Position numbers and translations under genes: made by a program
Notes under the pieces: model-generated
Database searches by the model: none
Told to the model about the DNA's origin: nothing
Seen by the model: only the letters and a program-made list of their open reading frames with translations
Shown here: in pieces, positions 9,829-18,196 of the stretch
How positions within the stretch are numbered: position 1 is the stretch's first letter
How the letters are laid out: every line of letters begins with the position of its first letter
Assembly: GCA_016649715.1 (NCBI GenBank)
Contig: JAENXC010000008.1
Location: 62,001-126,000 of the forward strand
Direction of reading: 5' to 3'
Source of the DNA: Flavobacteriaceae bacterium
GTDB taxonomy: Bacteria; Bacteroidota; Bacteroidia; Flavobacteriales; Flavobacteriaceae
Length of the DNA stretch: 64,000 bases

Positions 9829-9851
9829 ATTACGTTTAGTATTGATTTGAG

Positions 9852-9877
9852 AAGAGCGGCCAAAAGCCGCTCTTTTT
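9852..9877 (+). terminator. Rho-independent terminator, probably bidirectional
   Basis: A perfect 9-bp stem, AAGAGCGGC (9852-9860) with GCCGCTCTT (9866-9874), a 5-base loop and a T-run. It lies 23 bases after the T9SS gene stop and abuts the convergent rlmN stop. Confidence 0.9.
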
Positions 9878-10916
9878 ATTGCTTGTTCGCCAACTGTCCG
9901 CAGGCGGCATCAATATCCTTTCCACGGCTTCGGCGAACGGTTACGGGAATATGAGCGTGCTCCAGCACTTCAATATAATCATCAATAACGGTTGATGGAG
10001 CTTGCTGAAAATGGCCGTCGTCAATTGGGTTGTATTCAATAATGTTTACTTTGCAGGGCACGTATTTGCAGAAAGTTACGAGGGCTTCCATGTCTTCCCA
10101 TTTATCGTTGATGTCTTTCCAAACGATGTATTCGTAAGTTATTTTCCGCTTCGTTTTGCTGTACCAATACTCCAAGGATTCGCGAAGGTCTTCCAAAGTA
10201 AAGTTTTTGGCGAAAGGCATAATTTGCTCCCTCGTTTCCTGAATGGCGGAATGAAGCGAAACGGCAAGATGGAATTTCACTTCGTCATCGGCCAATTTCT
10301 TTATCATTTTCGGTACGCCAGAAGTGGAAACCGTGATTCGTTTTGGCGACATTCCCAAACCTTCATCACTGGTTATTTTCTCAATGGAATCCAGTACGTT
10401 TTTATAATTCATCAACGGTTCGCCCATCCCCATAAAAACAATGTTTGAAAGGGGCTTATCGTGATATAAACGGCTTTCTTTATCTATAGCTACTACTTGG
10501 TCGTAGATTTCATCGGGGTTTAAATTCCGCATTCGTTTCAACCTTGCAGTGGCGCAGAATGTACAATCCAAACTGCAACCCACTTGGGATGAAACACAGG
10601 CGGTAGTTCTTTTTTTTGTAGGGATCAAAACCGATTCCACCACCAAGCCATCGTGAAGTTTCACTGCATTTTTGATGGTGCCATCGTTGCTCTTTTGAAG
10701 AAAGTCAACCTTTATATGATTGATTACGAAGTTTTCGTTCAAATGCGCACGGGTTTCTTTTGACAGGTTTGTCATTTCGTCAAAACTGTGGCTGGCTTTG
10801 CTCCACAGCCATTCGTAAACCTGCGTTCCGCGGAAGGCTTTATCGCCAATGCTCACAAAAAAGTCTCTAAGTTCTTCTTTTGAAAGTGCGCGTATGTCCT
10901 TTTTTTCTGAAATCAT
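9876..10916 (-). CDS. rlmN: 23S rRNA (A2503-C2) / tRNA (A37-C2) methyltransferase RlmN
   Basis: A radical-SAM enzyme of 346 residues that methylates C2 of A2503 in 23S rRNA and A37 in some tRNAs. The [4Fe-4S] cluster cysteines are C114, C118 and C121 (GCSLDCTFC). The C-terminal DAACGQL holds the methyl-carrying cysteine and the TTACVSSQ segment precedes the cluster. GEPL near GMGEPLMNY binds SAM. Length is normal. It appears to be a single-gene unit, with a hairpin at 10946-10975 separating it from the next gene upstream. Confidence 0.97.
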   Translation of the reverse strand: MISEKKDIRALSKEELRDFFVSIGDKAFRGTQVYEWLWSKASHSFDEMTNLSKETRAHLNENFVINHIKVDFLQKSNDGTIKNAVKLHDGLVVESVLIPTKKRTTACVSSQVGCSLDCTFCATARLKRMRNLNPDEIYDQVVAIDKESRLYHDKPLSNIVFMGMGEPLMNYKNVLDSIEKITSDEGLGMSPKRITVSTSGVPKMIKKLADDEVKFHLAVSLHSAIQETREQIMPFAKNFTLEDLRESLEYWYSKTKRKITYEYIVWKDINDKWEDMEALVTFCKYVPCKVNIIEYNPIDDGHFQQAPSTVIDDYIEVLEHAHIPVTVRRSRGKDIDAACGQLANKQ

Positions 10917-10945
10917 CGTGCAAAATTACTGTATTTTAAAGGAAA

Positions 10946-10975
10946 AAGCCTCTTTCCTTTTCAGAATAGAGGCTT
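10946..10975 (-). terminator. Rho-independent terminator of the secreted protease gene
   Basis: A 7-bp stem AAGCCTC/GAGGCTT with a 16-base loop, followed on the minus strand by a T-rich tail. It lies 24 bases beyond the stop of the 10999-12657 gene and before the rlmN start. Confidence 0.7.
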
Positions 10976-10998
10976 AACACATAACATAGAATTATGGT

Positions 10999-12657
10999 TT
11001 ATTTTTTTATGATAATTTTTTTGGTAATGGAATCCTTACTGTCTTCATCAACGAGATGAAGGAAATAGACGCCTTCTGAAAGATTGTCAACCGCAATGGT
11101 GTTCATAGTATTTGAAAGCGAACCTGAATAGATGCGCTGCCCCACTGCATTTGAAAATACGTAAGATAAATGCGGATAGCGATTGTTCATCACGGTAATA
11201 AAAGTACTTGCAGGATTGGGATAAATTTTTAGTTCGCCAATTAATTGAAAATCTGGTACGGTCAATAAATTTTGAAGCGTTTCCACAGTAGTATGCCCAG
11301 TATTTGCAGGGTCCAACCAATCTTTTAAACGTGTTTCGGGAGAATTTCCATTATTCCAAGAAATGCCAAACCTTCCATAAATATCATAATCGTGATTGTT
11401 CTCCAAACCGTTACAGGCAGATTGGCCTGCATATAATTGCCCGATAATCCTTCCGTTTTGGTCAAAAAGAGGTGAGCCCGAAGAACCACTTTCAGTAGTT
11501 CCTAATTCCCAGCCGTTGCCAGTACCGTGGGTTCCTCCACCAATCAGCCAAACTTGTGTGCCATTGGCATCCACTTTTTGTGCGCCGGAATTGTCGCGGC
11601 AAATTTTCATAATATCGCCGTTGGGATGATGTATTCCCACCTCAAACTGCGGGTTGGTATCAGAATTGTCCCAACCTGCAAAAGCAACATCCCAAGATCC
11701 TGGAATTGGGTCGAAAAGTTTTACCAATGCAAAATCGCTCAAACTGTTGTTCGCCTTTAATTCTGCACCGCTTATGGTGAAGTTTGTCTGCAAATCGCCG
11801 CTTTCTTCGCCAGTAGCACAAACAGGAGTTGGGCTTACCCAATTGAACCGGACGGACCAAAGGGCGGGATTGCTGTTTTGCAAACAATGGTTTGCGGTAA
11901 GTAAATAGGGAGTTTTATCGTTTTTAGCATTGTTTGTAAGCGATGTCGAACACAAATGGCCATTGCCCAAATTCAAAAGTGCTACTGCTTTTTTTAGCAA
12001 ATCTTTCTTTTGGTCAAAATCATTACCAATGGGACAATTAACGTCATAATTACATTCCCCGGAATCATTCAATCCGCGATTGTCATCAACAAGCACATTC
12101 ACCCTTCCCATTCTATAACCGTGGATCACGCTATTAATTTGAAGCCTCGGGGAACCATGAATTCCCTGGGGTTGGTAATACTCTATCCAAATAATATCAC
12201 CTTCCACGAACCAAGTGCCCAATTGGCCTTCAGCCCTGTTTTGCGTGCTGGTAAAGGTTGAAGTAATATCCGTATGGTCATTGTTGTAAAGTTGGAGCCG
12301 AGAGCCTGAGGGCAAGAAAAAATTATCAAAATTTACGCTTAAATTCAGGGCACCGGAAGATTGAATGGTTGCCCGCCAAATTTTTCCGCCATCGGGCAAA
12401 ACCGTCCAAAGACCGCCGTTCTGCATGTTGAATTCCACAGGCCTTTCAATGCCATACCGCCAAGGCAATGTTTTGTCCAAATCGTTGATGCTGTCTTGCT
12501 GAATTATATTTTCAAAATCCAAAAGCGGAAGGCGAACAATGCCTGGAACTTCCTCTATATTCAAATCCCAACTTTCTGGAAAATCATCAGACCCGCCCTG
12601 TGGAAAGGCGGTAAAGAAGATAAAACTTAAAATGAAGAAAAGTATTGTTTTTTTCAT
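10999..12657 (-). CDS. Secreted trypsin-like serine endopeptidase with T9SS sorting domain
   Basis: A 552-residue exported protease resembling lysyl endopeptidases. The order is signal peptide (1-20), a beta-rich propeptide (to about 200), a chymotrypsin-fold domain (about 215-465) and a T9SS type A sorting domain (about 475-552, starting IYPNPASTF and ending KIIIKK). The catalytic triad is visible: H257 in TANHC, D308 in SDFALVKL and S393 in GSSGSP. Several paired cysteines fit an extracellular enzyme. Specificity for lysine is only an analogy. Flanking repeats separate it from queA. Confidence 0.88.
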   Translation of the reverse strand: MKKTILFFILSFIFFTAFPQGGSDDFPESWDLNIEEVPGIVRLPLLDFENIIQQDSINDLDKTLPWRYGIERPVEFNMQNGGLWTVLPDGGKIWRATIQSSGALNLSVNFDNFFLPSGSRLQLYNNDHTDITSTFTSTQNRAEGQLGTWFVEGDIIWIEYYQPQGIHGSPRLQINSVIHGYRMGRVNVLVDDNRGLNDSGECNYDVNCPIGNDFDQKKDLLKKAVALLNLGNGHLCSTSLTNNAKNDKTPYLLTANHCLQNSNPALWSVRFNWVSPTPVCATGEESGDLQTNFTISGAELKANNSLSDFALVKLFDPIPGSWDVAFAGWDNSDTNPQFEVGIHHPNGDIMKICRDNSGAQKVDANGTQVWLIGGGTHGTGNGWELGTTESGSSGSPLFDQNGRIIGQLYAGQSACNGLENNHDYDIYGRFGISWNNGNSPETRLKDWLDPANTGHTTVETLQNLLTVPDFQLIGELKIYPNPASTFITVMNNRYPHLSYVFSNAVGQRIYSGSLSNTMNTIAVDNLSEGVYFLHLVDEDSKDSITKKIIIKK

Positions 12658-12777
12658 TCAAATAGCTGGTTGGCATTCAATTAAAGGATGACTAAGGTAA
12701 ATTTTTATTTTGACATTTGAAAACCAAACGATTAAAAAAAAAGGCTCCTCTTTAAAACAGAACGAAATAACAAAATT

Positions 12778-12882
12778 GACATAGGACAAAAGGACGTAAG
12801 ACATAGGACTAAAACACTTTGAAATTTACTTTTAGGTCCAGTACTATTTTGTCTTACGTCCTATGTCTTACTGTCCTACGTC
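12778..12882. repeat. Long imperfect inverted repeat, GACGTAAGAC family (copy 1)
   Basis: A left arm of stacked GACATAGGAC / GACGTAAGAC words (12778-12809), a 41-base AT-rich centre, and the complementary right arm (12851-12882). Arms are about 32 bases with a few mismatches. Further copies lie at 14071, 21751 and 37271. The 308-base gap between the protease and queA holds this and the terminator at 12915. Confidence 0.8.
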
Positions 12883-12914
12883 ATATTATAATTCATAACC
12901 CAAGTGGATATTAA

Positions 12915-12942
12915 CAAAAAAATCCCGATTTTCATCAGGATT
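12915..12942 (-). terminator. Rho-independent terminator of queA
   Basis: On the minus strand a 9-bp stem AATCCTGAT/ATCGGGATT (one G-U pair) closes a GAAA loop and is followed by six T. It lies 24 bases after the queA stop. Confidence 0.85.
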
Positions 12943-12965
12943 TTTTATGGGTTATATGAAATTTA

Positions 12966-14015
12966 TTAGATAATCAACATAGCGTCGCCGTAGGTGTAAA
13001 ATCTGTATTTCTCCTTTATAGCTTCGGCATAAGCTTCCTTTATAAAATCGTGTCCCGCAAAAGCGGAAACCATCATCAATAAAGTAGATTTTGGAGTGTG
13101 GAAATTGGTAACCATTGCGTTTGCAATACTGAAATCATACGGCGGAAAAATGAATTTATTGGTCCAACCCGTATAAGCATTCAAAGTGTGGTTTGAAGAA
13201 ACCGAACTTTCCACAGCACGCATCGCGGTTGTGCCCACAGCACAAACACGTTTTTTCTTTTTGATACCGGTGTTTATAATATCTACTGCGTCTTGGAGGA
13301 TACTCATTTCCTCCGAATCCATTTTGTGTTTTGAAAGATCTTCAACCTCAACGGAACTGAAGGTTCCCAAACCTACGTGAAGGGTAACTTCGGCCATATT
13401 CACGCCTTTAATTTCAAGACGTTTTAAAAGGTGTTTTGAGAAATGCAAACCTGCGGTTGGAGCGGCTACGGCACCTTCAATTTTGGCAAAAATAGTTTGA
13501 TAGCGTTCCGCATCTTCGGGCTCTACTTCTCTTTTTATATATTTTGGAAGTGGGGTTTCACCCAATTCGGTCAATTTATTTCGGAATTCTTCATAAGAAC
13601 CATCAAAAAGGAAACGAAGCGTTCTTCCGCGGGAAGTGGTGTTGTCTATCACTTCAGCTACAAGGGTTTCGTCATCGCCAAAATACAACTTGTTGCCTAT
13701 CCTGATTTTTCGTGCTGGATCTACCAAAACGTCCCAAAGACGGGTTTCTGGGTTCAATTCCCTCAAAAGGAAAACTTCAATACGGGCACCCGTTTTTTCT
13801 TTGTTTCCGAAGAGACGCGCGGGAAAAACTTTGGTGTTATTGGTAATCAAAACATCGTCTTCCTCAAAATAATCAATAAGGTCCTTGAAGGTTTTGTGCT
13901 CAATGGTTTTGTTTTTTCGGTTCAGGACCATCAAGCGGGATTCGTCGCGGTTTGGAGCCGGATATTCTGCCAATAATTCCTCTGGAAGGTTAAAGCTGAA
14001 ATTTGAAAGTTTCAT
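12966..14015 (-). CDS. queA: S-adenosylmethionine:tRNA ribosyltransferase-isomerase QueA
   Basis: Transfers and isomerises the ribosyl group of SAM onto 7-aminomethyl-7-deazaguanine in tRNA, giving epoxyqueuosine. It has 349 residues of the expected QueA fold: [17 protein letters not shown] near the N-terminus, [32 protein letters not shown], and [16 protein letters not shown] near the C-terminus. I start at the ATG at 14015 because family members begin MKLS; an in-frame ATG six bases earlier (14021) is possible. It lies at the end of the rsgA-to-queA gene run, but a repeat-filled gap of about 300 bases before it could hold its own promoter. Confidence 0.96.
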   Translation of the reverse strand: MKLSNFSFNLPEELLAEYPAPNRDESRLMVLNRKNKTIEHKTFKDLIDYFEEDDVLITNNTKVFPARLFGNKEKTGARIEVFLLRELNPETRLWDVLVDPARKIRIGNKLYFGDDETLVAEVIDNTTSRGRTLRFLFDGSYEEFRNKLTELGETPLPKYIKREVEPEDAERYQTIFAKIEGAVAAPTAGLHFSKHLLKRLEIKGVNMAEVTLHVGLGTFSSVEVEDLSKHKMDSEEMSILQDAVDIINTGIKKKKRVCAVGTTAMRAVESSVSSNHTLNAYTGWTNKFIFPPYDFSIANAMVTNFHTPKSTLLMMVSAFAGHDFIKEAYAEAIKEKYRFYTYGDAMLII

Positions 14016-14070
14016 TCCCATAATTCGTGGTGTCTATTTTATGATCGTTGGTAAATATTATTGTTGGTAT

Positions 14071-14181
14071 GACGTAAGACTAAAGGACTTAAGACATATG
14101 ACTATTACGTTATAATAAATATTGTTTTTTTAAGAGTTAGGATTTTTTGTCCTACGTCTTAAGTCATAAAGTCCTAAGTCG
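14071..14181. repeat. Long imperfect inverted repeat, GACGTAAGAC family (copy 2)
   Basis: The left arm (14071-14103) starts GACGTAAGACTAAAGGAC; the right arm (about 14149-14181) carries the complement, GTCCTACGTCTTAAGTC and GTCCTAAGTC. An AT-rich centre of about 45 bases lies between. It fills most of the 318-base gap between aroA and queA; I see nothing else there. Confidence 0.8.
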
Positions 14182-14333
14182 TTTCAAAAGGCTGCAAATA
14201 TACAATCTCAAAACAGGCGTTGTCAAGTAAATAGAGGTTTATTATTTGGAAATGTTGGTTGATGTAAGACAGGGGCACGATGACAGGAGCTAAACAAGGA
14301 ATAAGAAATCCTTTTATTAGAAAATTTAATCCC

Positions 14334-15599
14334 TTAACTCTCTAAATTCATAAGCATTAAACCAATTCCCGTTCGCTGAATGTCTTTCCAAAAGTTAGGG
14401 TATGATTTTGAAACCACTTCGGCATTATTTATAGTGAGGTTTGTCTTCAAAGCCAGCGGAGCGAAAGCCAGCGCCATTCTATGGTCTTGGCAGGTTTCAA
14501 TGGTTTTGTTGAAATGGATTTTTGAAGTTTTTTCGAGATTTAGGGATTTGTTGTCAACTTGAATTTTGGCACCCAGCTTTTCCAATTCATTCTTTAAAGC
14601 CAAAAGTCTGTCGGTTTCTTTAATTTTCAAAGTATGAAGTCCTGTGAGTTTGCAACCAATACCCAAGCCGAAGCAGGTAACAGCTATTGTCTGGGCCAAA
14701 TCTGGTGTGTTCAATAAATCGAGCAGCACGGAATCTGGTAGTTCCGTGTTCTTTTTTGAAAGTGTAATTGTTTTTGCCAAAGTATTAAAAACCGTCTGCA
14801 CGCCCAAGGAATCATATATCTGTGCTAAAGCTACATCGCCCTGCAAGCTATCTTCTAAAAAACTGCTTAAAGTGATTTTGCAATTTTCGTCCTCGTTTGC
14901 AGACAAGTTGGAAAGTGCTACCAAACTGTAAAAATAGGAAGCCGAGCTCCAGTCTGATTCAACTATCAACGTTGAGTCGTCAATTTTTTTTGCTGAAGGA
15001 ATTGTGATTTCATTTTTGTTGAAATTTCCTTTTATTCCAACGTTTTTTAAAAGTGAAAGTGTCATTTCAATATAGGGGACCGAAGTGGTTTTTCCTTCCA
15101 AAAAAATCTTTAAACCATTGGGAAGCAATGGCGCCATTAGCATTAACGCTGAAATGTACTGACTGCTTACATCGGCTTTGATTTTCACTTCGCTTTTCTG
15201 AAGTTTTTTTCCTATTATTTTTAGGGGCGGAAAACCTTCGTTTTTGAGATATTCAATGTCCGCACCCAAACTTTTTAGCGCATCCACCAAAATTCCGATG
15301 GGGCGTTCCTGCATCCGTTGGCTTCCCGTAAGCGTTATTTCTGCTCCTTCTTTTGCAGCGAAATAGGCCGTTAAAAAACGCATTGCCGTTCCCGCGTGAT
15401 GCACATTGACAATTCCGTTTTTTGTTTTCAAACCTTTTTGAAGTACAACGGTATCATCGCTTTTGGAAAGATTTTTTATTGAAATATTTGGGAACTGCGC
15501 CTGCAAAATCAACAATCTGTTCGATTCACTTTTGGAGCCGCTGATATTGATTTTTATCTTTTTTTGGGGAAAATTTCCACGTTTGAGTATGGCTTTCAT
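14334..15599 (-). CDS. aroA: 3-phosphoshikimate 1-carboxyvinyltransferase (EPSP synthase)
   Basis: Condenses phosphoenolpyruvate with shikimate-3-phosphate in the shikimate pathway; cytosolic. It has 421 residues, close to the usual 430. Recognisable parts are the N-terminal SGSKSESNRLLIL, the substrate-loop region NVHHAGTAMRFLTAYF, SSQYISALM, and the C-terminal KETDRLLAL and CQDHRMALAFAPL. It overlaps the stop of the small membrane protein gene upstream by four bases, so it is co-translated in the rsgA-queA run. Aromatic synthesis is also represented by the DAHP synthase at 22404. Confidence 0.95.
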   Translation of the reverse strand: MKAILKRGNFPQKKIKINISGSKSESNRLLILQAQFPNISIKNLSKSDDTVVLQKGLKTKNGIVNVHHAGTAMRFLTAYFAAKEGAEITLTGSQRMQERPIGILVDALKSLGADIEYLKNEGFPPLKIIGKKLQKSEVKIKADVSSQYISALMLMAPLLPNGLKIFLEGKTTSVPYIEMTLSLLKNVGIKGNFNKNEITIPSAKKIDDSTLIVESDWSSASYFYSLVALSNLSANEDENCKITLSSFLEDSLQGDVALAQIYDSLGVQTVFNTLAKTITLSKKNTELPDSVLLDLLNTPDLAQTIAVTCFGLGIGCKLTGLHTLKIKETDRLLALKNELEKLGAKIQVDNKSLNLEKTSKIHFNKTIETCQDHRMALAFAPLALKTNLTINNAEVVSKSYPNFWKDIQRTGIGLMLMNLES

Positions 15600-15838
15600 T
15601 GTCTGGATTCCTTTTCCTTAAGCTTCGCGCGAAACTTTCCGAAGGTCACAAAAAACCCATAAACAAAACCCGCAAGTAGTAAGGTTAATACAAACATCCA
15701 AGGATTCCTTTCAGTAAAATAAGCTATTTCAAAACCCTCAATGGCCCATTTAATGATTGCAAAAAGAACCGCAAAAACTACTGCCAATGAAATTACCGAT
15801 TTCCAAAAACCTTTTGTATTTATTACTCTTTTGAACAT
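15596..15838 (-). CDS. Small two-helix membrane protein, unknown function
   Basis: 80 residues with two predicted transmembrane helices (about 13-32 and 46-65), a short loop containing ERNPW, and a basic-acidic tail KFRAKLKEKESRQ. No family is recognised. It is wedged tightly between the MazG-like gene (its ATG abuts that gene's stop) and aroA (4-base overlap). This coupling and the clean membrane topology support a real gene. The context gives no functional clue. Confidence 0.75.
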   Translation of the reverse strand: MFKRVINTKGFWKSVISLAVVFAVLFAIIKWAIEGFEIAYFTERNPWMFVLTLLLAGFVYGFFVTFGKFRAKLKEKESRQ

Positions 15839-16165
15839 TTATTTAAGTTTTTCGTTTCCGTGGTGCCTGTCGTGGTCGCGTTTGGTTTTGAGTTCCAATT
15901 TTTTCTCGAAAGCTTTTTCAAGGTCCACCCCAGTTTGGTTGGCGAGGCAAAGCACTACAAAAATAACATCTGCAAGCTCCTCGCCCAAATCTTTGTTTTT
16001 GTCGCTTTCCTTTTCACTCTGTTCGCCGTAACGACGGGCAATAATACGCGCCACCTCGCCCACTTCCTCAGTGAGCTGCGCCATATTTGTCAGCTCGTTA
16101 AAGTAACGGACGCCGTGTTCCTGTATCCAGGCATCAACTGCTTTTTGTGCGTTTTTTATATCCAT
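15839..16165 (-). CDS. MazG-like nucleotide pyrophosphohydrolase
   Basis: A compact all-alpha NTP pyrophosphohydrolase of 108 residues. The Mg-binding pattern is visible: LTEEVGEVAR around 31-40 and GEELADVIFVVLCLA around 61-75, the EExxE...ExxxD signature. Such single-domain proteins clean up non-canonical or excess nucleoside triphosphates. The His/Asp-rich tail (DHDRHHGNEK) is unusual but short. The start overlaps the stop of the upstream DUF3857 gene by one base (TAATG). Confidence 0.88.
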   Translation of the reverse strand: MDIKNAQKAVDAWIQEHGVRYFNELTNMAQLTEEVGEVARIIARRYGEQSEKESDKNKDLGEELADVIFVVLCLANQTGVDLEKAFEKKLELKTKRDHDRHHGNEKLK

Positions 16166-18183
16166 TATGTCTTTGAAAGTACAACTTTTTCGTTTTCCTT
16201 CGCAATTAAAAGTTCATAGAATTTTTTAAGGTTGCCGTATTCCTCCGCAGCTATGAAAGATTGGTTTATTGCAAATTCCACCGAAAGCTGCAGCTTGTTG
16301 CCAACTTGGGAAATAAGATAACGATAACTTCCCGTTTTTTCACCCAAATTAAAGACCGCATTTTCAGGCATTGATTCCACTTTGTAGCCTTCGGGCAAGG
16401 CAATGTTGATGATGTACCGATTCTTCATAGGAAATCCATAATCAATCGGATACTGCCGCGTTTCGGACTTAAATGGGGTTTCTTTGGTTGCCATAAAAAC
16501 CATTGGTGAAAAATAGAGTTTTCCGGCAACATCTTCCACCGCATCGAGTGCTTCAAAATCATATTCCAATGAAACAGGCTCTCCAATGGAGTTCAAGTTT
16601 TCAAAATGCAAATTGGTGAGTTCGGCTTGGCTGCTGTTTTTCTCTATCGCTTTTCGCTGTGCGTCTTCGTTCAAACTTTTATATTCTGTTCTGTATTGAA
16701 AAGCGTAATTGCCCGTGAACCTATTCTTCGCACTTCCGCTAACGGACATATCTGGCTTGATTTCAACATTCACCATAGCACTTTTTACGGCAGGAACAAT
16801 GGAACTCAAAGAAACCCAACTGGAAGTGCCATTTTTTAGTATAACACGTCCTTGCCAGTTTAAAATATTCGACTTTAAAACGCCTATTTCAGCATCTTTG
16901 TTGGTTGCATCCAGCAATAATGTTCCTTGCGGAAGATCAACAGCTGCAATTACGTAATTGAAACCGTTTCGAGTTGGAAACAAAGGAATGCCGTGTTCTT
17001 TTGTACTCACCAAAACCGGATTGGCATCCAGTTTTGCGTGGCGCAACATAGCCACCAACATTAGGTTAATATCGGCAACATTGCCAGAACCCTTTTTGTA
17101 TGCAGTCTTAACACCTTCGTTGGTATAAAAGCCATTGAAGCCATTCCAAGTCATTTTGTTCAAAACGTACGAAAATATTCGGCCAATCTTTTCTTCGGGC
17201 TTTGTAACGCCACTCAAAAGATTATCAATATCAGCTTCAAAATAATTGTTGCGCTCCAATTCTGTACCAAATTCACTTACTCTGTAAATACTTTTTGAAA
17301 CGTCTTCCCAAGTAGTGGCATAGGTTTTCAAAGGACTTCCGGGAAAATCCATATAACTCATTTCAAACTGTAATGCAGTGGTATAATTATTTAAGTTTCC
17401 CGCATAAGCTTCATCTTTAAGTGCTGGAACGTTATCCAGTTCTACAGTATAGGTGTCTTCTTCAAACTTCACTTCTCTTAATGTGGTTTCTGGAATACCA
17501 ATTCCAAAACTCTTTGTGTCCTGCTGCTCTGTTTGCCTGTAAGACATTGTTCGTTCCCTTCTTTCCGAATTTACTTTATAAGGAACCCAGCCCCTTTGGT
17601 GAGTTTTGTAAACGAAATATTCCGGGGTTGTGAAAAGCACTTTTATTTTATCAACAGGAATGATTTCCTGAAACTTAAATTCATCTATATTGAAGATGAA
17701 GGGCGAATTGACAGTGTATTTATATTCAATAATGCAACCTTCCCGAACATCGGGCATGGTAATTTTTGTTTGCTTAAGGTATTTGTTGGTCTCTTCTTCA
17801 AAAATACCATCGCTTTTAAGTTTCACTTCTTCCACTTTGCCGTCTGCACCTAAATAATAAGTGTACCCTTTCAGCCCAAGTAGCTTATCCTCGCCATCTC
17901 CTTTATAAAGATCGATTGTTGCATTTGCCCATTCAAAACCTTCTTTGGTGTAAATTTTTACCCGCTCAAAATAGTCGGTAACCATATACCAACCCGAGTC
18001 CTGTGTGTATTGGAAATCGGTTTTGGTTTCACGGTAAAGCACTGCAGCGTCTGCAGTTGGATCAGTTGGGTGCTCTTTTTGGAGCAATTCCTCTTTGGAA
18101 ACTTTTCCGAATTTATAATTTTGGGCAACTGAAACATTCAAAAAGAATGAAAATGTAATTGCTGTGAGGATAATCGTTTTCAT
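16165..18183 (-). CDS. DUF3857/transglutaminase-like exported protein lacking the catalytic cysteine
   Basis: 672 residues with a signal peptide (1-20, ending VSVAQ), an N-terminal DUF3857 beta domain (about 45-250), a transglutaminase-like core (about 300-430) and a C-terminal beta domain. In active papain-fold transglutaminases the core has GxCxD. Here the matching segment reads GSGNVADINLMLVAMLRHA, so cysteine is replaced, while the downstream VSTKEHG retains a histidine position. It is therefore probably a non-catalytic paralogue of the adjacent 18197-20098 product, 13 bases away. Role unknown; expected in the periplasm or outer membrane. Confidence 0.82.
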   Translation of the reverse strand: MKTIILTAITFSFFLNVSVAQNYKFGKVSKEELLQKEHPTDPTADAAVLYRETKTDFQYTQDSGWYMVTDYFERVKIYTKEGFEWANATIDLYKGDGEDKLLGLKGYTYYLGADGKVEEVKLKSDGIFEEETNKYLKQTKITMPDVREGCIIEYKYTVNSPFIFNIDEFKFQEIIPVDKIKVLFTTPEYFVYKTHQRGWVPYKVNSERRERTMSYRQTEQQDTKSFGIGIPETTLREVKFEEDTYTVELDNVPALKDEAYAGNLNNYTTALQFEMSYMDFPGSPLKTYATTWEDVSKSIYRVSEFGTELERNNYFEADIDNLLSGVTKPEEKIGRIFSYVLNKMTWNGFNGFYTNEGVKTAYKKGSGNVADINLMLVAMLRHAKLDANPVLVSTKEHGIPLFPTRNGFNYVIAAVDLPQGTLLLDATNKDAEIGVLKSNILNWQGRVILKNGTSSWVSLSSIVPAVKSAMVNVEIKPDMSVSGSAKNRFTGNYAFQYRTEYKSLNEDAQRKAIEKNSSQAELTNLHFENLNSIGEPVSLEYDFEALDAVEDVAGKLYFSPMVFMATKETPFKSETRQYPIDYGFPMKNRYIINIALPEGYKVESMPENAVFNLGEKTGSYRYLISQVGNKLQLSVEFAINQSFIAAEEYGNLKKFYELLIAKENEKVVLSKT

Positions 18184-18196
18184 TGAGTCAAGTTGT

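Noticed and set aside
10002-10448. A 148-codon frame opposite rlmN, and similar frames opposite alaS (55935-56645) and metF (26810-27370)
   Set aside because: They are shadows of well-identified genes, with no start context, promoter or motif of their own.
12778-12882. CRISPR array from repeated GACGTAAGAC words
   Set aside because: Words are about eight bases apart with no unique spacers, are arranged as inverted halves, and no cas genes are nearby.
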